Assembly: GCA_002281855.1 (NCBI GenBank)
Contig: NCHQ01000015.1
Location: forward strand, 60,498-124,497
DNA from: Rhodospirillales bacterium 24-66-33
GTDB lineage: Bacteria > Pseudomonadota > Alphaproteobacteria > Reyranellales > Reyranellaceae
Length of the DNA stretch: 64,000 bases
Reading direction: 5' to 3'
Shown: piece by piece, positions 17,770-28,634 of the stretch
How the letters are laid out: every line of letters begins with the position of its first letter
Position numbering within the stretch: the first letter of the stretch is position 1
Made by a program: the position numbers and the translations under genes
Notes under the pieces: model-generated
What the model saw: the letters and a program-made list of their open reading frames with translations, nothing else
Databases searched by the model: none
Told to the model about the DNA's origin: nothing

Positions 17770-18552
17770 ATGACCACGGCATACGAAAACATCCAGACCG
17801 AAACCAAGGGCCGGGTCGGGATCATCCGGCTGAACCGCCCGAAGGCGCTGAACGCGCTCTGCGCCGATCTGGTGCGCGAGCTCGGCCACGCGCTCGATGC
17901 GTTCGAGGCCGATCCCGGCATCGGTTGCATGGTCCTCACGGGAAGCGACAAGGCGTTCGCGGCCGGCGCCGACATCAAGGAGATGAAGGAGAAGACCTAC
18001 CAGGACGTCTTCCTGCAGGACTTCATCACCGTCGGTTGGGAGAAGGTGAGCCAGGTGCGCAAGCCGATCGTCGCCGCGGTGGCGGGCTACGCGCTGGGCG
18101 GCGGCTGCGAGATGGCCATGATGTGTGACTTCATCATCGCTGCGGACAACGCCAAGTTCGGCCAGCCCGAGATCACCCTGGGCACCATTCCCGGCGCGGG
18201 CGGCACCCAGCGCCTGACGCGCTTCGTCGGCAAGTCGAAGGCCATGGACATGGTCCTGACCGGCCGCATGATGGACGCCGCCGAAGCCGAGCGTTGCGGC
18301 CTGGTCAGCCGGGTCGTGCCGCTGGCCCAGCTGATGGAGGACGCGATGGCGACCGCCGAGAAGATCGCCGGCATGTCGCTGCCCGTCACCATGGTCGCCA
18401 AGGAGGCCGTCAACCGCGCCTTCGAAACGACCCTGTCGGAAGGGGTTCGCTTCGAGCGCCGGACCTTTCACGCGACTTTTGCCTTCGACGACCGGGCCGA
18501 AGGCATGGCGGCCTTCGCCGAGAAGCGGAAGCCGGGCTGGAAACATCGCTGA
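17770..18552 (+). CDS. Enoyl-CoA hydratase (crotonase family)
   Basis: A 260-aa crotonase that adds water to trans-2-enoyl-CoA in fatty-acid beta-oxidation. The oxyanion-hole motif AAGADIKEM and the second GYALGGGCE are present, and the two catalytic glutamates sit in GGGCEMAM and QPEITLGTIPGAGGTQ. AGGAGGAAAGAGCA precedes the ATG at 17770. The gene is 25 bp after mutM in a neighbourhood commonly seen near alphaproteobacterial dnaA. Confidence 0.93.
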   Translation: MTTAYENIQTETKGRVGIIRLNRPKALNALCADLVRELGHALDAFEADPGIGCMVLTGSDKAFAAGADIKEMKEKTYQDVFLQDFITVGWEKVSQVRKPIVAAVAGYALGGGCEMAMMCDFIIAADNAKFGQPEITLGTIPGAGGTQRLTRFVGKSKAMDMVLTGRMMDAAEAERCGLVSRVVPLAQLMEDAMATAEKIAGMSLPVTMVAKEAVNRAFETTLSEGVRFERRTFHATFAFDDRAEGMAAFAEKRKPGWKHR

Positions 18553-18571
18553 TCCGGCGATTTTGGCGCGC

Positions 18572-18600
18572 TTGACCGGCCCGGATGCGGCCCGTATAAG
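18572..18600 (+). promoter_or_regulatory. Sigma-70-type promoter for rpsT
   Basis: TTGACC at 18572-18577 and TATAAG at 18595-18600 with a 17-bp spacer, 28 bp before the rpsT start. Both boxes are near consensus and the spacing is ideal. Confidence 0.75.
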
Positions 18601-18627
18601 CGCCCCCTTCGAATAACGAGGACTAAC

Positions 18628-18891
18628 ATGGCTAATCATAAGTCGGCCGAGAAGCGCGCCCGCCAGACCGAGCGCCGCACCGCCGTGAATACGGCCCGCC
18701 GCAGCCGCGTCCGGGGATCGGTGAAGAAGGTCGAAGAGGCGATTGCGTCCGGCGACAAGACGGCCGCCCGCGAGGCGCTGCGTCTGGCCCAGCCGGAGAT
18801 CCAGCGGGGCGCCACCAAGCGCATCGTGACGAAGAACGCCGCCTCGCGCCGCGTGTCGCGTCTGTCGGCACGCATCAAGGCGATGGCCTGA
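18628..18891 (+). CDS. rpsT: 30S ribosomal protein S20
   Basis: An 87-aa, strongly basic helical protein starting MANHKSAEKRARQTERR, the S20 signature, with KRIVTKNAASRRVSRLSARIKAM at the end. It binds 16S rRNA early in 30S assembly. It has its own promoter (18572-18600) and a strong terminator (18924-18954), so it forms a single-gene transcript. Confidence 0.97.
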   Translation: MANHKSAEKRARQTERRTAVNTARRSRVRGSVKKVEEAIASGDKTAAREALRLAQPEIQRGATKRIVTKNAASRRVSRLSARIKAMA

Positions 18892-18923
18892 CGCTTCCCG
18901 CATCCTCGCTTCAGACTTTGTGA

Positions 18924-18954
18924 ACGCCGCTCCCTCCGAGCGGCGTTTTCTTTT
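18924..18954 (+). terminator. Rho-independent terminator of rpsT
   Basis: A perfect 9-bp stem (ACGCCGCTC at 18924-18932 with GAGCGGCGT at 18938-18946), a 5-nt loop, then TTTCTTTT. Confidence 0.9.
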
Positions 18955-19483
18955 GTGCCGATGACGGTGCGAATGACGGTGCGAAAAAAATTGTCGGCGC
19001 TTTTCTCCAATGATCGTTTGGTGGTCGATTGGCCGACTGACATACGATTCGAATTTATCGAACGATGTGCAGTGACGAGCGCTAGATGTTGAGCGACGCA
19101 ACGCGACGCGTGAGTCGCAAAATCGACTCGAACAACTTGTCAATCGAGTCACACCACGAAGTGGCTGAATAGCGTGTGGTGTTGGGACAGTGATTCGTTT
19201 GCGCGCTTCGGAGAGTCTGGATAAGACTCTGGCCATCGCGACGGGGCGTGGGGCGCTTGGATCGCGGGCCTGATGGAGAAGAGGGGATTCCTCTCCATCG
19301 CAACGACGAACGAGGGAGACAGGTACACAACGCTTCGCAAGTTCGACGATCGATAAGAAGATGAAGCGTCCCATAAGCGACGCTCGTTCAAACATCCCTC
19401 GTTCCCTCTTGCCGTGTTGTGTGTCGCCTTCGTTCTCTGGCTCGCCAAACAACGCCTCGCTTCGACGAATGAAAGCGGGGGCC
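18955..19483. other. Non-coding, hairpin-rich region upstream of dnaA; oriC or dnaA-control candidate
   Basis: About 530 bp without a convincing gene and visibly less GC-rich than its surroundings. It holds a tandem copy of ATGACGGTGCGA (18961-18984) running into an A7 tract, and inverted repeats GAGTCG/CGACTC (19112-19117, 19124-19129), ACACCAC/GTGGTGT (19151-19157, 19176-19182), AGAGTCT/AGACTCT (19212-19218, 19224-19230), GATGG-AGAGG/CCTCT-CCATC (19272-19299) and GAACGAGGGA/TCCCTCGTTC (19308-19317, 19395-19404). One 9-mer at 19216-19224 (reverse strand TTATCCAGA) is one base from a DnaA box; no perfect box was found. It must contain the promoter of the rhodanese-dnaA unit. An origin is plausible from position only. 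Confidence 0.4.
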
Positions 19484-19948
19484 ATGTCGAAAGACAACAA
19501 GATCACAGACACATTCGAAGTGTCCCCCGCAGCCGGCTACGCCGGTGACGTGATTCCGGCGACTGCCTGGAAAATTCTCGACGAACAGAAGGACGCGATC
19601 CTGATCGACGTACGCACGCGCGCCGAGTGGAACTATGTGGGCGTGCCCGATCTCGCCAGCCTCGACAAGAAGCCGGGCCTGGTCGAATGGCAGCTCTTTC
19701 CGAGCATGCAGGTCAATCCTGATTTCGTCGGCGCGCTTTCGGAGGCGCTGGCGGACAAGACGACCCCGCTGCTCTTTCTGTGTCGAAGTGGGGTGAGATC
19801 GGTCGCGGCGGCGAAAGCCATGTCCGCGGCCGGATACAGTACGTGTCTCAATGTGGCAGACGGCTTCGAGGGGCCTCTCGATGCGCAGGGCAAGCGCGGC
19901 GCAACGAGGGGATGGAAGGCAGCAGGGCTTCCGTGGAGACAGACGTGA
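19484..19948 (+). CDS. Rhodanese-like sulfurtransferase domain protein
   Basis: A 154-aa single-domain rhodanese. The family motifs IDVRTRAEWNYVGVPDL and the active-site loop LFLCRSGVRS (catalytic Cys) are intact, and GFEGPLD...GWKAAGLPWRQ closes the domain as in other proteobacterial members. It moves sulfane sulfur between donors and thiol acceptors. The ATG at 19484 has GCGGGGG before it; an ATG at 19469 is an alternative. Its stop overlaps a GTG start for dnaA (GTGA at 19945-19948). Confidence 0.87.
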   Translation: MSKDNKITDTFEVSPAAGYAGDVIPATAWKILDEQKDAILIDVRTRAEWNYVGVPDLASLDKKPGLVEWQLFPSMQVNPDFVGALSEALADKTTPLLFLCRSGVRSVAAAKAMSAAGYSTCLNVADGFEGPLDAQGKRGATRGWKAAGLPWRQT

Positions 19949-21429
19949 ATCGCATTCAATCGCCGATCCAAGGCAATAACAACGCAGTATTCGAGACCAA
20001 CATCGTGGCGGGGGCAGGTATGGAAGAAGGGGCGGGCCGAAAAGAGCTCGAAGCGCAGTGGGTGCGCGTCTGTGATCGGCTTCGCAAGGAAATCGGGGAC
20101 AAGGCCTTCAAGACGTGGTTCGGCGAGGTCGAGCTGGGTGAACTGAAGGATGGCAAGCTGCGCCTCTACGCCCCGACCCGCTTCGTGCGTGACTGGGTCG
20201 GCCGCCACTACGGCGACCGCGTGATCGCCTACTGGCAGTCGGTGATGCCCGAGGTGAAGAGCGTCGAGGTGAATCTCGTCCCGCCGCCGGCGCCGCGCCG
20301 TCCGAACGAGATCATCGCGATGCCGCCGGTTCCCTCGTCGCATAACCACCAGCCGCCGATGCCCCGCATGGGCCCGTCGATCGGCCGCGGTGCCGACGAA
20401 CTCTCGCAGGCTCCCGAGGGCCGCTACACCTTCGCGAACTTCGTGGTCGGCAAGCCCAACGAGTTCGCCTATGCGGCGGCACGCAACATCTCCGAACAGG
20501 ACATGCCGCTTCCCGAGCGCAACCCGCTCTACATTTTCGGCGGCGTCGGGCTCGGCAAGACCCACCTGATGCATGCGATCTGGCACGTCATCCGCGAGCG
20601 CGATCCCAAGACCCGCGTTCTCTACCTGACGGCCGAGAGCTTCGTGAACCGCTTCATCCAGGCGCTGCGCACCAAGAACACCGGACAGTTCAAGGAACTC
20701 TTCCGCAACGTCGACGTGCTGATGGTCGACGACGTGCAGTTCATCTGCGGCAAGGAAGCGAGCCAGGACGAGTTCTTCTTCACGTTCAATTCGCTGGTCG
20801 AGCAGAACAAGCAGATCATCCTGTCCTCGGAGAAGCCGCCGAGCGAGCTGCAGGACATCGAGGAGCGCATGCGCTCGCGCCTCGGCAGCGGCCTCGTGGC
20901 CGACATCCATTCCTCGACCTACGAGCTGCGCCTGTCGATCCTGCAGACCAAGGCCGAGAATGCGCGGGTGCCGGTTCCGGCCAACGTGCTCGAGTTCCTC
21001 GCGCACAAGATCAGCACCAACATCCGCGAGCTCGAGGGCGCGCTGAACCGCGTCGTCGCGCACGGCCAGCTGATCGGCCGCGAGATCACCGTCGAGATGG
21101 CGCAGGACGTGCTGCACGACCTGTTGCGCCAGGCCGACCGCAAGGTCACGGTCGACGAGATCCAGCAGCGGGTCGCCTCGCACTACAACATCAAGCTCGC
21201 CGAGATGAGTTCGCCCCGGCGGGCCCGCTCGGTGGCCCGGCCGCGCCAGGTGGCGATGTACCTGGCGAAGCAGCTCACGACGCTGAGCCTCCCCCAGATC
21301 GGCAAGCGCTTCGGCAACCGCGACCACACCACGGTCATGCACGCCGTGCGCAAAATCGAGGAACTCAAGGTCTCCGACCTCTCGATTGCCGAGGACGTCG
21401 AACTGCTCAAGCGGCAGCTCCAGGGCTGA
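19945..21429 (+). CDS. dnaA: Chromosomal replication initiator DnaA
   Basis: The AAA+ initiator that binds DnaA boxes and opens oriC. Domain I begins at EAQWVRVCDRLRKEIGDKAFKTWF. A Pro-rich linker follows, then the AAA+ domain with Walker A GGVGLGKTHLMHAI at about residue 200, Walker B LMVDDVQFI and arginine-finger RSRLGSGL. The helix-turn-helix domain IV ends with the DnaA signature GKRFGNRDHTTVMHAVRKI. I chose the GTG at 19945 (494 aa) because GGAG lies 6 nt upstream and it overlaps the rhodanese stop. An ATG at 20020 (469 aa, MEEGAGRKE) is the other credible start and removes 25 unconserved residues. A hairpin at 21452-21471 follows. Confidence 0.97.
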   Translation: MNRIQSPIQGNNNAVFETNIVAGAGMEEGAGRKELEAQWVRVCDRLRKEIGDKAFKTWFGEVELGELKDGKLRLYAPTRFVRDWVGRHYGDRVIAYWQSVMPEVKSVEVNLVPPPAPRRPNEIIAMPPVPSSHNHQPPMPRMGPSIGRGADELSQAPEGRYTFANFVVGKPNEFAYAAARNISEQDMPLPERNPLYIFGGVGLGKTHLMHAIWHVIRERDPKTRVLYLTAESFVNRFIQALRTKNTGQFKELFRNVDVLMVDDVQFICGKEASQDEFFFTFNSLVEQNKQIILSSEKPPSELQDIEERMRSRLGSGLVADIHSSTYELRLSILQTKAENARVPVPANVLEFLAHKISTNIRELEGALNRVVAHGQLIGREITVEMAQDVLHDLLRQADRKVTVDEIQQRVASHYNIKLAEMSSPRRARSVARPRQVAMYLAKQLTTLSLPQIGKRFGNRDHTTVMHAVRKIEELKVSDLSIAEDVELLKRQLQG

Positions 21430-21451
21430 GCCCCTCGGACGGGATTGGCGG

Positions 21452-21471
21452 CGGGCCCCAAAAGGGGCCCG
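21452..21471 (+). terminator. Terminator-like hairpin after dnaA
   Basis: A perfect 8-bp stem CGGGCCCC/GGGGCCCG with an AAAA loop, 22 bp past the dnaA stop. The following T run is short (TTCT), so termination may be partial. Confidence 0.6.
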
Positions 21472-21521
21472 TTCTGCGTCGGAGGCATGCCCTAAGGGCC
21501 TCAAAATACGGGCGAATTAGC

Positions 21522-21549
21522 TTCCCGACGGCACTTCGCGTGGTATAGT
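21522..21549 (+). promoter_or_regulatory. Possible promoter for dnaN
   Basis: TATAGT at 21544-21549 with TTCCCG at 21522-21527, a 16-bp spacer, about 90 bp before dnaN. The -10 box is good and the -35 box weak. It fits an independent dnaN-recF-gyrB transcript after the dnaA hairpin. Confidence 0.35.
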
Positions 21550-21636
21550 CTCCGACCGTTCCGCCGGGACTTCCGCAACCGGTGAAAACGGGGTGTCTGA
21601 ACCGCGTATCTTGGCCCTCGTTATAGCGACCAACCC

Positions 21637-22755
21637 ATGAAACTGACGATCGAACGGGCAGCCCTCTTGAAGGCGCTTGCCCATGTGCAGAGTGTGGTCG
21701 AACGGCGGAACACGATCCCCATTCTGTCCAACGTGCTGGTCACCGCCCACAAGGGCCGGCTGAGCCTGGCCGCGACCGACATGGACCTGGCGATCACCGA
21801 GTCGGTGGAAGCGAACGCCTCCAAGACCGGCTCCACGACCGCGCCGGCCCACACGCTGTACGAGATCGTCCGCAAGCTGCCCGACGGCGCCCAGGTCGAA
21901 CTCGAGACGGCCTCCGACGACAGCAGCCTGGTCATCCGGGCCGGGCGCTCGCGCTTCACGCTCCAGTGCCTGCCGGCGGCCGACTTCCCGGCGATGAGCG
22001 AGGGCGACCTACCGCACCGGTTCCAGCTCCCGGCGACCGACCTCAAGGGCATCATCGACCGCACCCGGTTCGCGATCTCCAACGAGGAGACCCGCTACTA
22101 CCTGAACGGAATTTACTTCCATGCCGCGACCGTGGGCGGCACCCAGGTGCTGCGCGGCGTGGCGACCGACGGCCATCGCCTGGCCCGGGTCGAGGTGCCG
22201 CTGCCCAAGGGCGCCGGCGAGATCCCGGGCGTGATCGTGCCGCGCAAGACCGTGGGCGAGGTCCGCAAGCTGCTCGACGAGAGCGATGGCACGGTCGATG
22301 TCGAGCTCAGCGACACCCGCATCCGCTTCTCCAGCGGCAACGTCACCCTGGTCAGCAAGCTGATCGACGGCACCTTCCCCGACTACGAGCGGGTCATCCC
22401 GACCGGCAACGACAAGGTCCTGAACGTGCCGTGCAAGGAATTCGCGCACGCCGTGGACCGCGTCTCGACCATCTCGACGGAAAAGTCGCGCGCCATCAAG
22501 CTGGCTGTCGCCAAGGGCGTCGTGACGCTCTCGGCCACCAGCCCGGATGCCGGCAGCGCCACCGAGGAAATCGAGGTCGAGTACAAGGACACGGCCCTCG
22601 AGATCGGTTTCAATTCGCGTTACCTGCTGGACATCACCGAACAGATCGCGGGCGCCGAAGCGCGCTTCCTGATGGCCGATGCCGGCTCGCCCACCCTGGT
22701 GCGCGACGGTGCCGACGAGAGCGCGCTCTACGTGCTCATGCCGATGCGGGTATGA
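21637..22755 (+). CDS. dnaN: DNA polymerase III beta subunit (sliding clamp)
   Basis: A 372-aa clamp subunit that dimerises around DNA and tethers polymerase III. The N-terminus MKLTIERAALLKALAHVQSVVERRNTIPILSNVL and the C-terminal VLMPMRV are diagnostic. The three clamp domains follow in order with ATDMDLAI and ATDGHRLA landmarks. The stop overlaps the recF start (ATGA at 22752-22755). Confidence 0.97.
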   Translation: MKLTIERAALLKALAHVQSVVERRNTIPILSNVLVTAHKGRLSLAATDMDLAITESVEANASKTGSTTAPAHTLYEIVRKLPDGAQVELETASDDSSLVIRAGRSRFTLQCLPAADFPAMSEGDLPHRFQLPATDLKGIIDRTRFAISNEETRYYLNGIYFHAATVGGTQVLRGVATDGHRLARVEVPLPKGAGEIPGVIVPRKTVGEVRKLLDESDGTVDVELSDTRIRFSSGNVTLVSKLIDGTFPDYERVIPTGNDKVLNVPCKEFAHAVDRVSTISTEKSRAIKLAVAKGVVTLSATSPDAGSATEEIEVEYKDTALEIGFNSRYLLDITEQIAGAEARFLMADAGSPTLVRDGADESALYVLMPMRV

Positions 22756-23969
22756 CGGCACAGGCCATCAGCGCCCTCGCCTATTCTTCCGACGCCGTAT
22801 CGGGCGCTGCGCCGGCACTCCTCGCCGTGCGCCAGCTTCGCCTTACCCATTTCCGCAACTACCGCCAGCTCCGCCTGGATTGCGGCGCCGAGCCGGTCGT
22901 CCTGGTTGGTGCCAACGGGGCGGGCAAGACCAACCTGCTCGAGGCGCTGTCCTACCTGGCACCCGGTCGCGGCCTGCGACGCGCCCGGCTCGAGGATGTC
23001 TGCTGCCGCTCCCGTGCCGGCGAGCCACCGGCCGATGGCTGGGCGGTTGCTGCGACCCTTGATACGCCCGACGGGCGGGTGGCCATCGGCACCGGCCTCG
23101 AAGCCGGCCGCAGCGAGGGCGGCCTGCCGCGCCGTGTCGTGCGGATCGACGGCCGGCCGATGCAGAGCCAGACCTCGCTCGGCGGACACGTCGCGGCGGT
23201 GTGGCTGACCCCGCAGCTCGATCGCCTGTTCCTCGACGGCGCGTCGGAGCGCCGGCGCTTCCTCGACCGGCTGGTGACGGCGCTGCACCCCGAACATGCC
23301 GGCGATGTCGCGGCCTACGAGAATGCGATGCGCCAGCGGGCGCGGCTGCTGGCGGATGGACGCCAGGCGGGCAATCGCGATCCGCACTGGTTCACGGCCC
23401 TGGAAGACACGATGGCCCGCCACGGCGTGGCCCTGGCCGCGGCGCGCGCCGACACCGTGCAGCGTCTCGACGCGGCGGCGCGGCTGGGCGTCGGCCCCTT
23501 CCCGCGCGCGTCGCTCGCCATGGCCGGCGAGGTCGATGGCTGGCTGGCCACGATGGCGGCGATCGACGTCGAGGACCGGCTGCGCCGCGAGCTGGCCGCA
23601 ACCCGGTCGCGCGATGCCGATGCCGGCACCACTGCCTGCGGGCCCCATCGCAGCGACCTCGCGGTGCGTCATCTCGATCTCGACCTGCCGGCGGCAGAAG
23701 GGTCGACCGGACAGCAGAAGGCCGTCCTCGTCTCGATCGCGCTGGCGCATGCACGCCTGGTGGCCTTGGCGCGCAGCCGGCCGCCGCTGCTGCTGCTCGA
23801 CGAAATCGCGGCCCATCTCGACGCGGAGCGCCGGCTGGCGCTGTTCGACGAGGTGGTGGCGCTCGGCGTCCAGAGCTGGATGACCGGGACGGATGCCGAA
23901 CTCTTTGCGCCGCTAGCCGGTCGCGCGCAGATCCTGCGCGTGGCCGACGGCTCGATCGCGGCGGTCTGA
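22752..23969 (+). CDS. recF: DNA replication/repair protein RecF
   Basis: A 405-aa SMC-like ATPase that loads RecA at gaps through RecOR. Walker A VGANGAGKTNLLEAL is near residue 55, the ABC-type signature STGQQKAVLVSIALAHA and Walker B LLLLDEIAAHLD lie at about 315-360, and the N-terminal LRLTHFRNYRQLRLD is the family start. It begins in an ATGA overlap with dnaN. Slightly longer than E. coli RecF, with a roughly 25-residue Ala/Ser-rich N-terminal extension. Confidence 0.96.
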   Translation: MTAQAISALAYSSDAVSGAAPALLAVRQLRLTHFRNYRQLRLDCGAEPVVLVGANGAGKTNLLEALSYLAPGRGLRRARLEDVCCRSRAGEPPADGWAVAATLDTPDGRVAIGTGLEAGRSEGGLPRRVVRIDGRPMQSQTSLGGHVAAVWLTPQLDRLFLDGASERRRFLDRLVTALHPEHAGDVAAYENAMRQRARLLADGRQAGNRDPHWFTALEDTMARHGVALAAARADTVQRLDAAARLGVGPFPRASLAMAGEVDGWLATMAAIDVEDRLRRELAATRSRDADAGTTACGPHRSDLAVRHLDLDLPAAEGSTGQQKAVLVSIALAHARLVALARSRPPLLLLDEIAAHLDAERRLALFDEVVALGVQSWMTGTDAELFAPLAGRAQILRVADGSIAAV

Positions 23970-23992
23970 ACAGTTTTTCGAAAGCCAGGATC

Positions 23993-26426
<2,434 letters not shown>

Positions 26427-26434
<8 letters not shown>

Positions 26435-27020
26435 GACCGCCGCTCTGCTGGTCGCCGCCCTGCTCTCCGTCGCGGGCGCCCTGCCCGCAGCTGCACAGAC
26501 CCAGTCGACGACGCCGACGGCCAACGCCGGGACGAAGCTCAATTTCCCGGCAAGCCTGGGCGGCGCCACCTTCGAGCGTTCGGTCAACTATGCGGCGGCC
26601 CCGGCCAACAATCCGGGCCTCGGCATGGCGTACTTCTATTCGACCCCGAAGCGGCTGACGATCAGCGTGCAGGTGTTCGACCTCGGCCGCCGCGTGCCGG
26701 CGGGAAGCGACAATCCGGCCGTCACCTCCCAGTTCAACGCCGAGCTCAGCGCGGCCGAGCAGCAGTTCAAGTACGCCGGATACACCGGCTTCCAGAAGCC
26801 GTCGGTGCCCTCGAGCTGCGCCTACGGCGGGGTGACCTTCCGCTGCGTCACCTACAGCGGCGTCACCCAGGCCAATTCGCGGGTCTACAGCAAGCTGCTG
26901 CTGACTGGCTTTCGCGAGCATTTCATCAAGATCCGGATCGACTGGGCGCAGTCGCACCAGCAGACTTCGGCCGATGCCGATGCCGCGCTGCAGGCCTTCG
27001 TGCCGGCCCTGATGCGCTGA
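26427..27020 (+). CDS. Secreted hypothetical protein overlapping gyrB
   Basis: A 197-aa protein with a clear Sec signal peptide (MSRTAALLVAALLSVAGALPAAAQ, cleavage predicted after AQ at about residue 24). The mature part has one Cys pair (SSCAYGGVTFRC) that could form a disulfide. I do not recognise a family. Its ATG lies 8 bases inside gyrB, with AAGGTCGC as a weak ribosome-binding site in the gyrB tail, so expression may be coupled to gyrase. Probably periplasmic. Confidence 0.8.
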
Positions 27021-27044
27021 TTTTCGCGGCGCACGCGTCTGGCG

Positions 27045-27965
27045 TCAGCGCAGGCCGAGCCGCCGGAACGTTCCGACCGTCGTGAGCAGGCCCAGCGTGA
27101 CCAGGCCGAGGCCGCCGATCTGCAGGGCGCCGGGGATCTCCCCCACGATCGGAATCCCGACCAGGACCGACAGAGCGGGCACGATGGCCGGAAACAGCAC
27201 GGCGCGGCTCACGCCGAGGAAGATCACGGCCTGGCTGTAGGCGATCATGGTGATGGCGCCCTGCAGTCCGCCCTGCACCAGACCCTGGAAGACCAGCATG
27301 CCGAGCGGCAGCGCCTGCAGGTGGGCGATGCCCATGACCGCCAGGTAGAGCGGCGTCGTCATCAAGAAGGACAGCACGGCCACGACGGCGGTGGCTTGCA
27401 GCGCCGGAAGCCGCCAGTGCCGCAGCAGCAGGGTGAAGCCCGCCCACAGCACGCTCGAGGCGAAGAACAGGAGATCGCCCAGCCAGGCCCGTTCGCCCGC
27501 CGGCTGCGTGAGCCCGTCCCAACCGATCAGGAAGATGCCCATCAAGACGATGGCGGCGCCGATCAGGTGGTTGCGGCTCAAGCGCTCGCGCAGGAACAGC
27601 GCCGCGCCGATGGTGCTGACGATGGTGACGGTCGAGGGTGCGATCACCGCGCCATGGGCCAGCGGCGCGAAGCCATAGCCGCCTGTCTGCAGCAGGGCGA
27701 AGGGCGCGCCCCCCAACAGCGTGAGGATCAGCGAGCGGCGGAAGCCGATGCCGGCGAAGTCGCGCACGCCGTAGCGCAGCAGCAGCGGCAGCATGATGGC
27801 GCCGGCTACGATGTAGCGGGCGAAGATCATGTCGACGGCACCCAGGCCGCCCAGGATGCCCGCACGCGCCGAGGCGAAGGACAGCGAGGCCCCGAGCGCC
27901 ATGATGGACCCGCACAGGAAGCCCCAGTGGTCGCGGGTAACCCATGCCGGTGTCGAATAGGCCAT
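27045..27965 (-). CDS. EamA/DMT superfamily transporter
   Basis: A 306-aa inner-membrane protein with about ten helices in two EamA repeats, the drug/metabolite transporter layout. Landmarks are the first-repeat FARYIVAGAIMLPLLLRYG, then VTIVSTIGAALFLRERLS, and the second-repeat end FPAIVPALSVLVGIPIVGEIPG. I start at the ATG at 27963-27965, before the first helix; further upstream the frame is antisense to the TetR gene. It diverges from that regulator by 78 bp, so the regulator may control it. Substrate unknown. Confidence 0.87.
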   Translation of the reverse strand: MAYSTPAWVTRDHWGFLCGSIMALGASLSFASARAGILGGLGAVDMIFARYIVAGAIMLPLLLRYGVRDFAGIGFRRSLILTLLGGAPFALLQTGGYGFAPLAHGAVIAPSTVTIVSTIGAALFLRERLSRNHLIGAAIVLMGIFLIGWDGLTQPAGERAWLGDLLFFASSVLWAGFTLLLRHWRLPALQATAVVAVLSFLMTTPLYLAVMGIAHLQALPLGMLVFQGLVQGGLQGAITMIAYSQAVIFLGVSRAVLFPAIVPALSVLVGIPIVGEIPGALQIGGLGLVTLGLLTTVGTFRRLGLR

Positions 27966-28010
27966 GCCCCTCGCTAGCACGCGGCGGGCCAGTCGGACAC
28001 GAATTTTGGT

Positions 28011-28029
28011 GCAATCGCTCCATAATTGC
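28011..28029. promoter_or_regulatory. Candidate TetR operator in the EamA/TetR divergent region
   Basis: GCAAT at 28011-28015 and ATTGC at 28025-28029 form an inverted repeat with a 9-bp spacer, just upstream of the TetR start. Short arms, so tentative. Confidence 0.3.
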
Positions 28030-28043
28030 GCTTTCATGCCTCG

Positions 28044-28634
28044 ATGGCTCGCCTCAGGGAATTCGACGAGGACCGCGCGCTCGATGCCGCCGTCGACTGT
28101 TTCTGGAATCGCGGCTACGAGGCCACGTCTGTGCGCGACCTCGCGCGCGAGATGGGGATCGGCGGCGCCAGCCTCTACAACGCGTTCGGCGGCAAGCGCG
28201 CCCTGTTCGAGCGCGTCCTCGAACGCTACGCCAACCGTTCGACCCGCGAGCGCATCGCACGGCTCGAAGCCGGTCACCGTCCGCGCGAGGCGATCCGGGC
28301 CTTCCTCGCCGAGGTGATCGACCGTTCGCTGAAGGATTCCGACTGCAAGGGGTGCCTGCTGGTGAATTCGGCGCTCGACGTGGCGCCGCACGACGCCGAG
28401 CTCGGCCGCGTCGTCACCGGATATCTCGAGGAGATCCGCGCGTTCTTCCGGCGCAACGTCGAGGCCGCGATCGAGGCCGGCGAAACGCCGCGCGGCACCG
28501 ATGCCGAGGCCCTGTCGATCCACCTGCTGGGCGTGCTGATGGGCATGCGCGTGCTGTCGCGCACCGGTGCACGCCGGCGGACCCTGGAAGCCGTGGTCCA
28601 GCCGGCGCTCGACCTTCTGGGGAGGCCCCATTGA
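28044..28634 (+). CDS. TetR/AcrR family transcriptional regulator, first gene of the selenoprotein operon
   Basis: A 196-aa repressor-type protein. The N-terminal helix-turn-helix is FDEDRALDAAVDCFWNRGYEATSVRDLAREMGIG, then GGASLYNAFGGKRALFERVL, with a helical ligand-binding domain after it. A Cys pair (SDCKGCLL) at about residues 97-100 is a possible thiol sensor, as in some redox- or quinone-sensing members. I used the ATG at 28044; an in-frame ATG at 28026 precedes it. The stop overlaps the next gene's TTG start, and the operon continues through two candidate selenoprotein genes, so this regulator is their likely controller and may also act on the divergent EamA gene. Confidence 0.88.
   Translation: MARLREFDEDRALDAAVDCFWNRGYEATSVRDLAREMGIGGASLYNAFGGKRALFERVLERYANRSTRERIARLEAGHRPREAIRAFLAEVIDRSLKDSDCKGCLLVNSALDVAPHDAELGRVVTGYLEEIRAFFRRNVEAAIEAGETPRGTDAEALSIHLLGVLMGMRVLSRTGARRRTLEAVVQPALDLLGRPH

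Noticed and set aside
23201..23992. Long N-terminal extension of gyrB
   Set aside because: It overlaps recF out of frame; the gyrB family start is at 23993.
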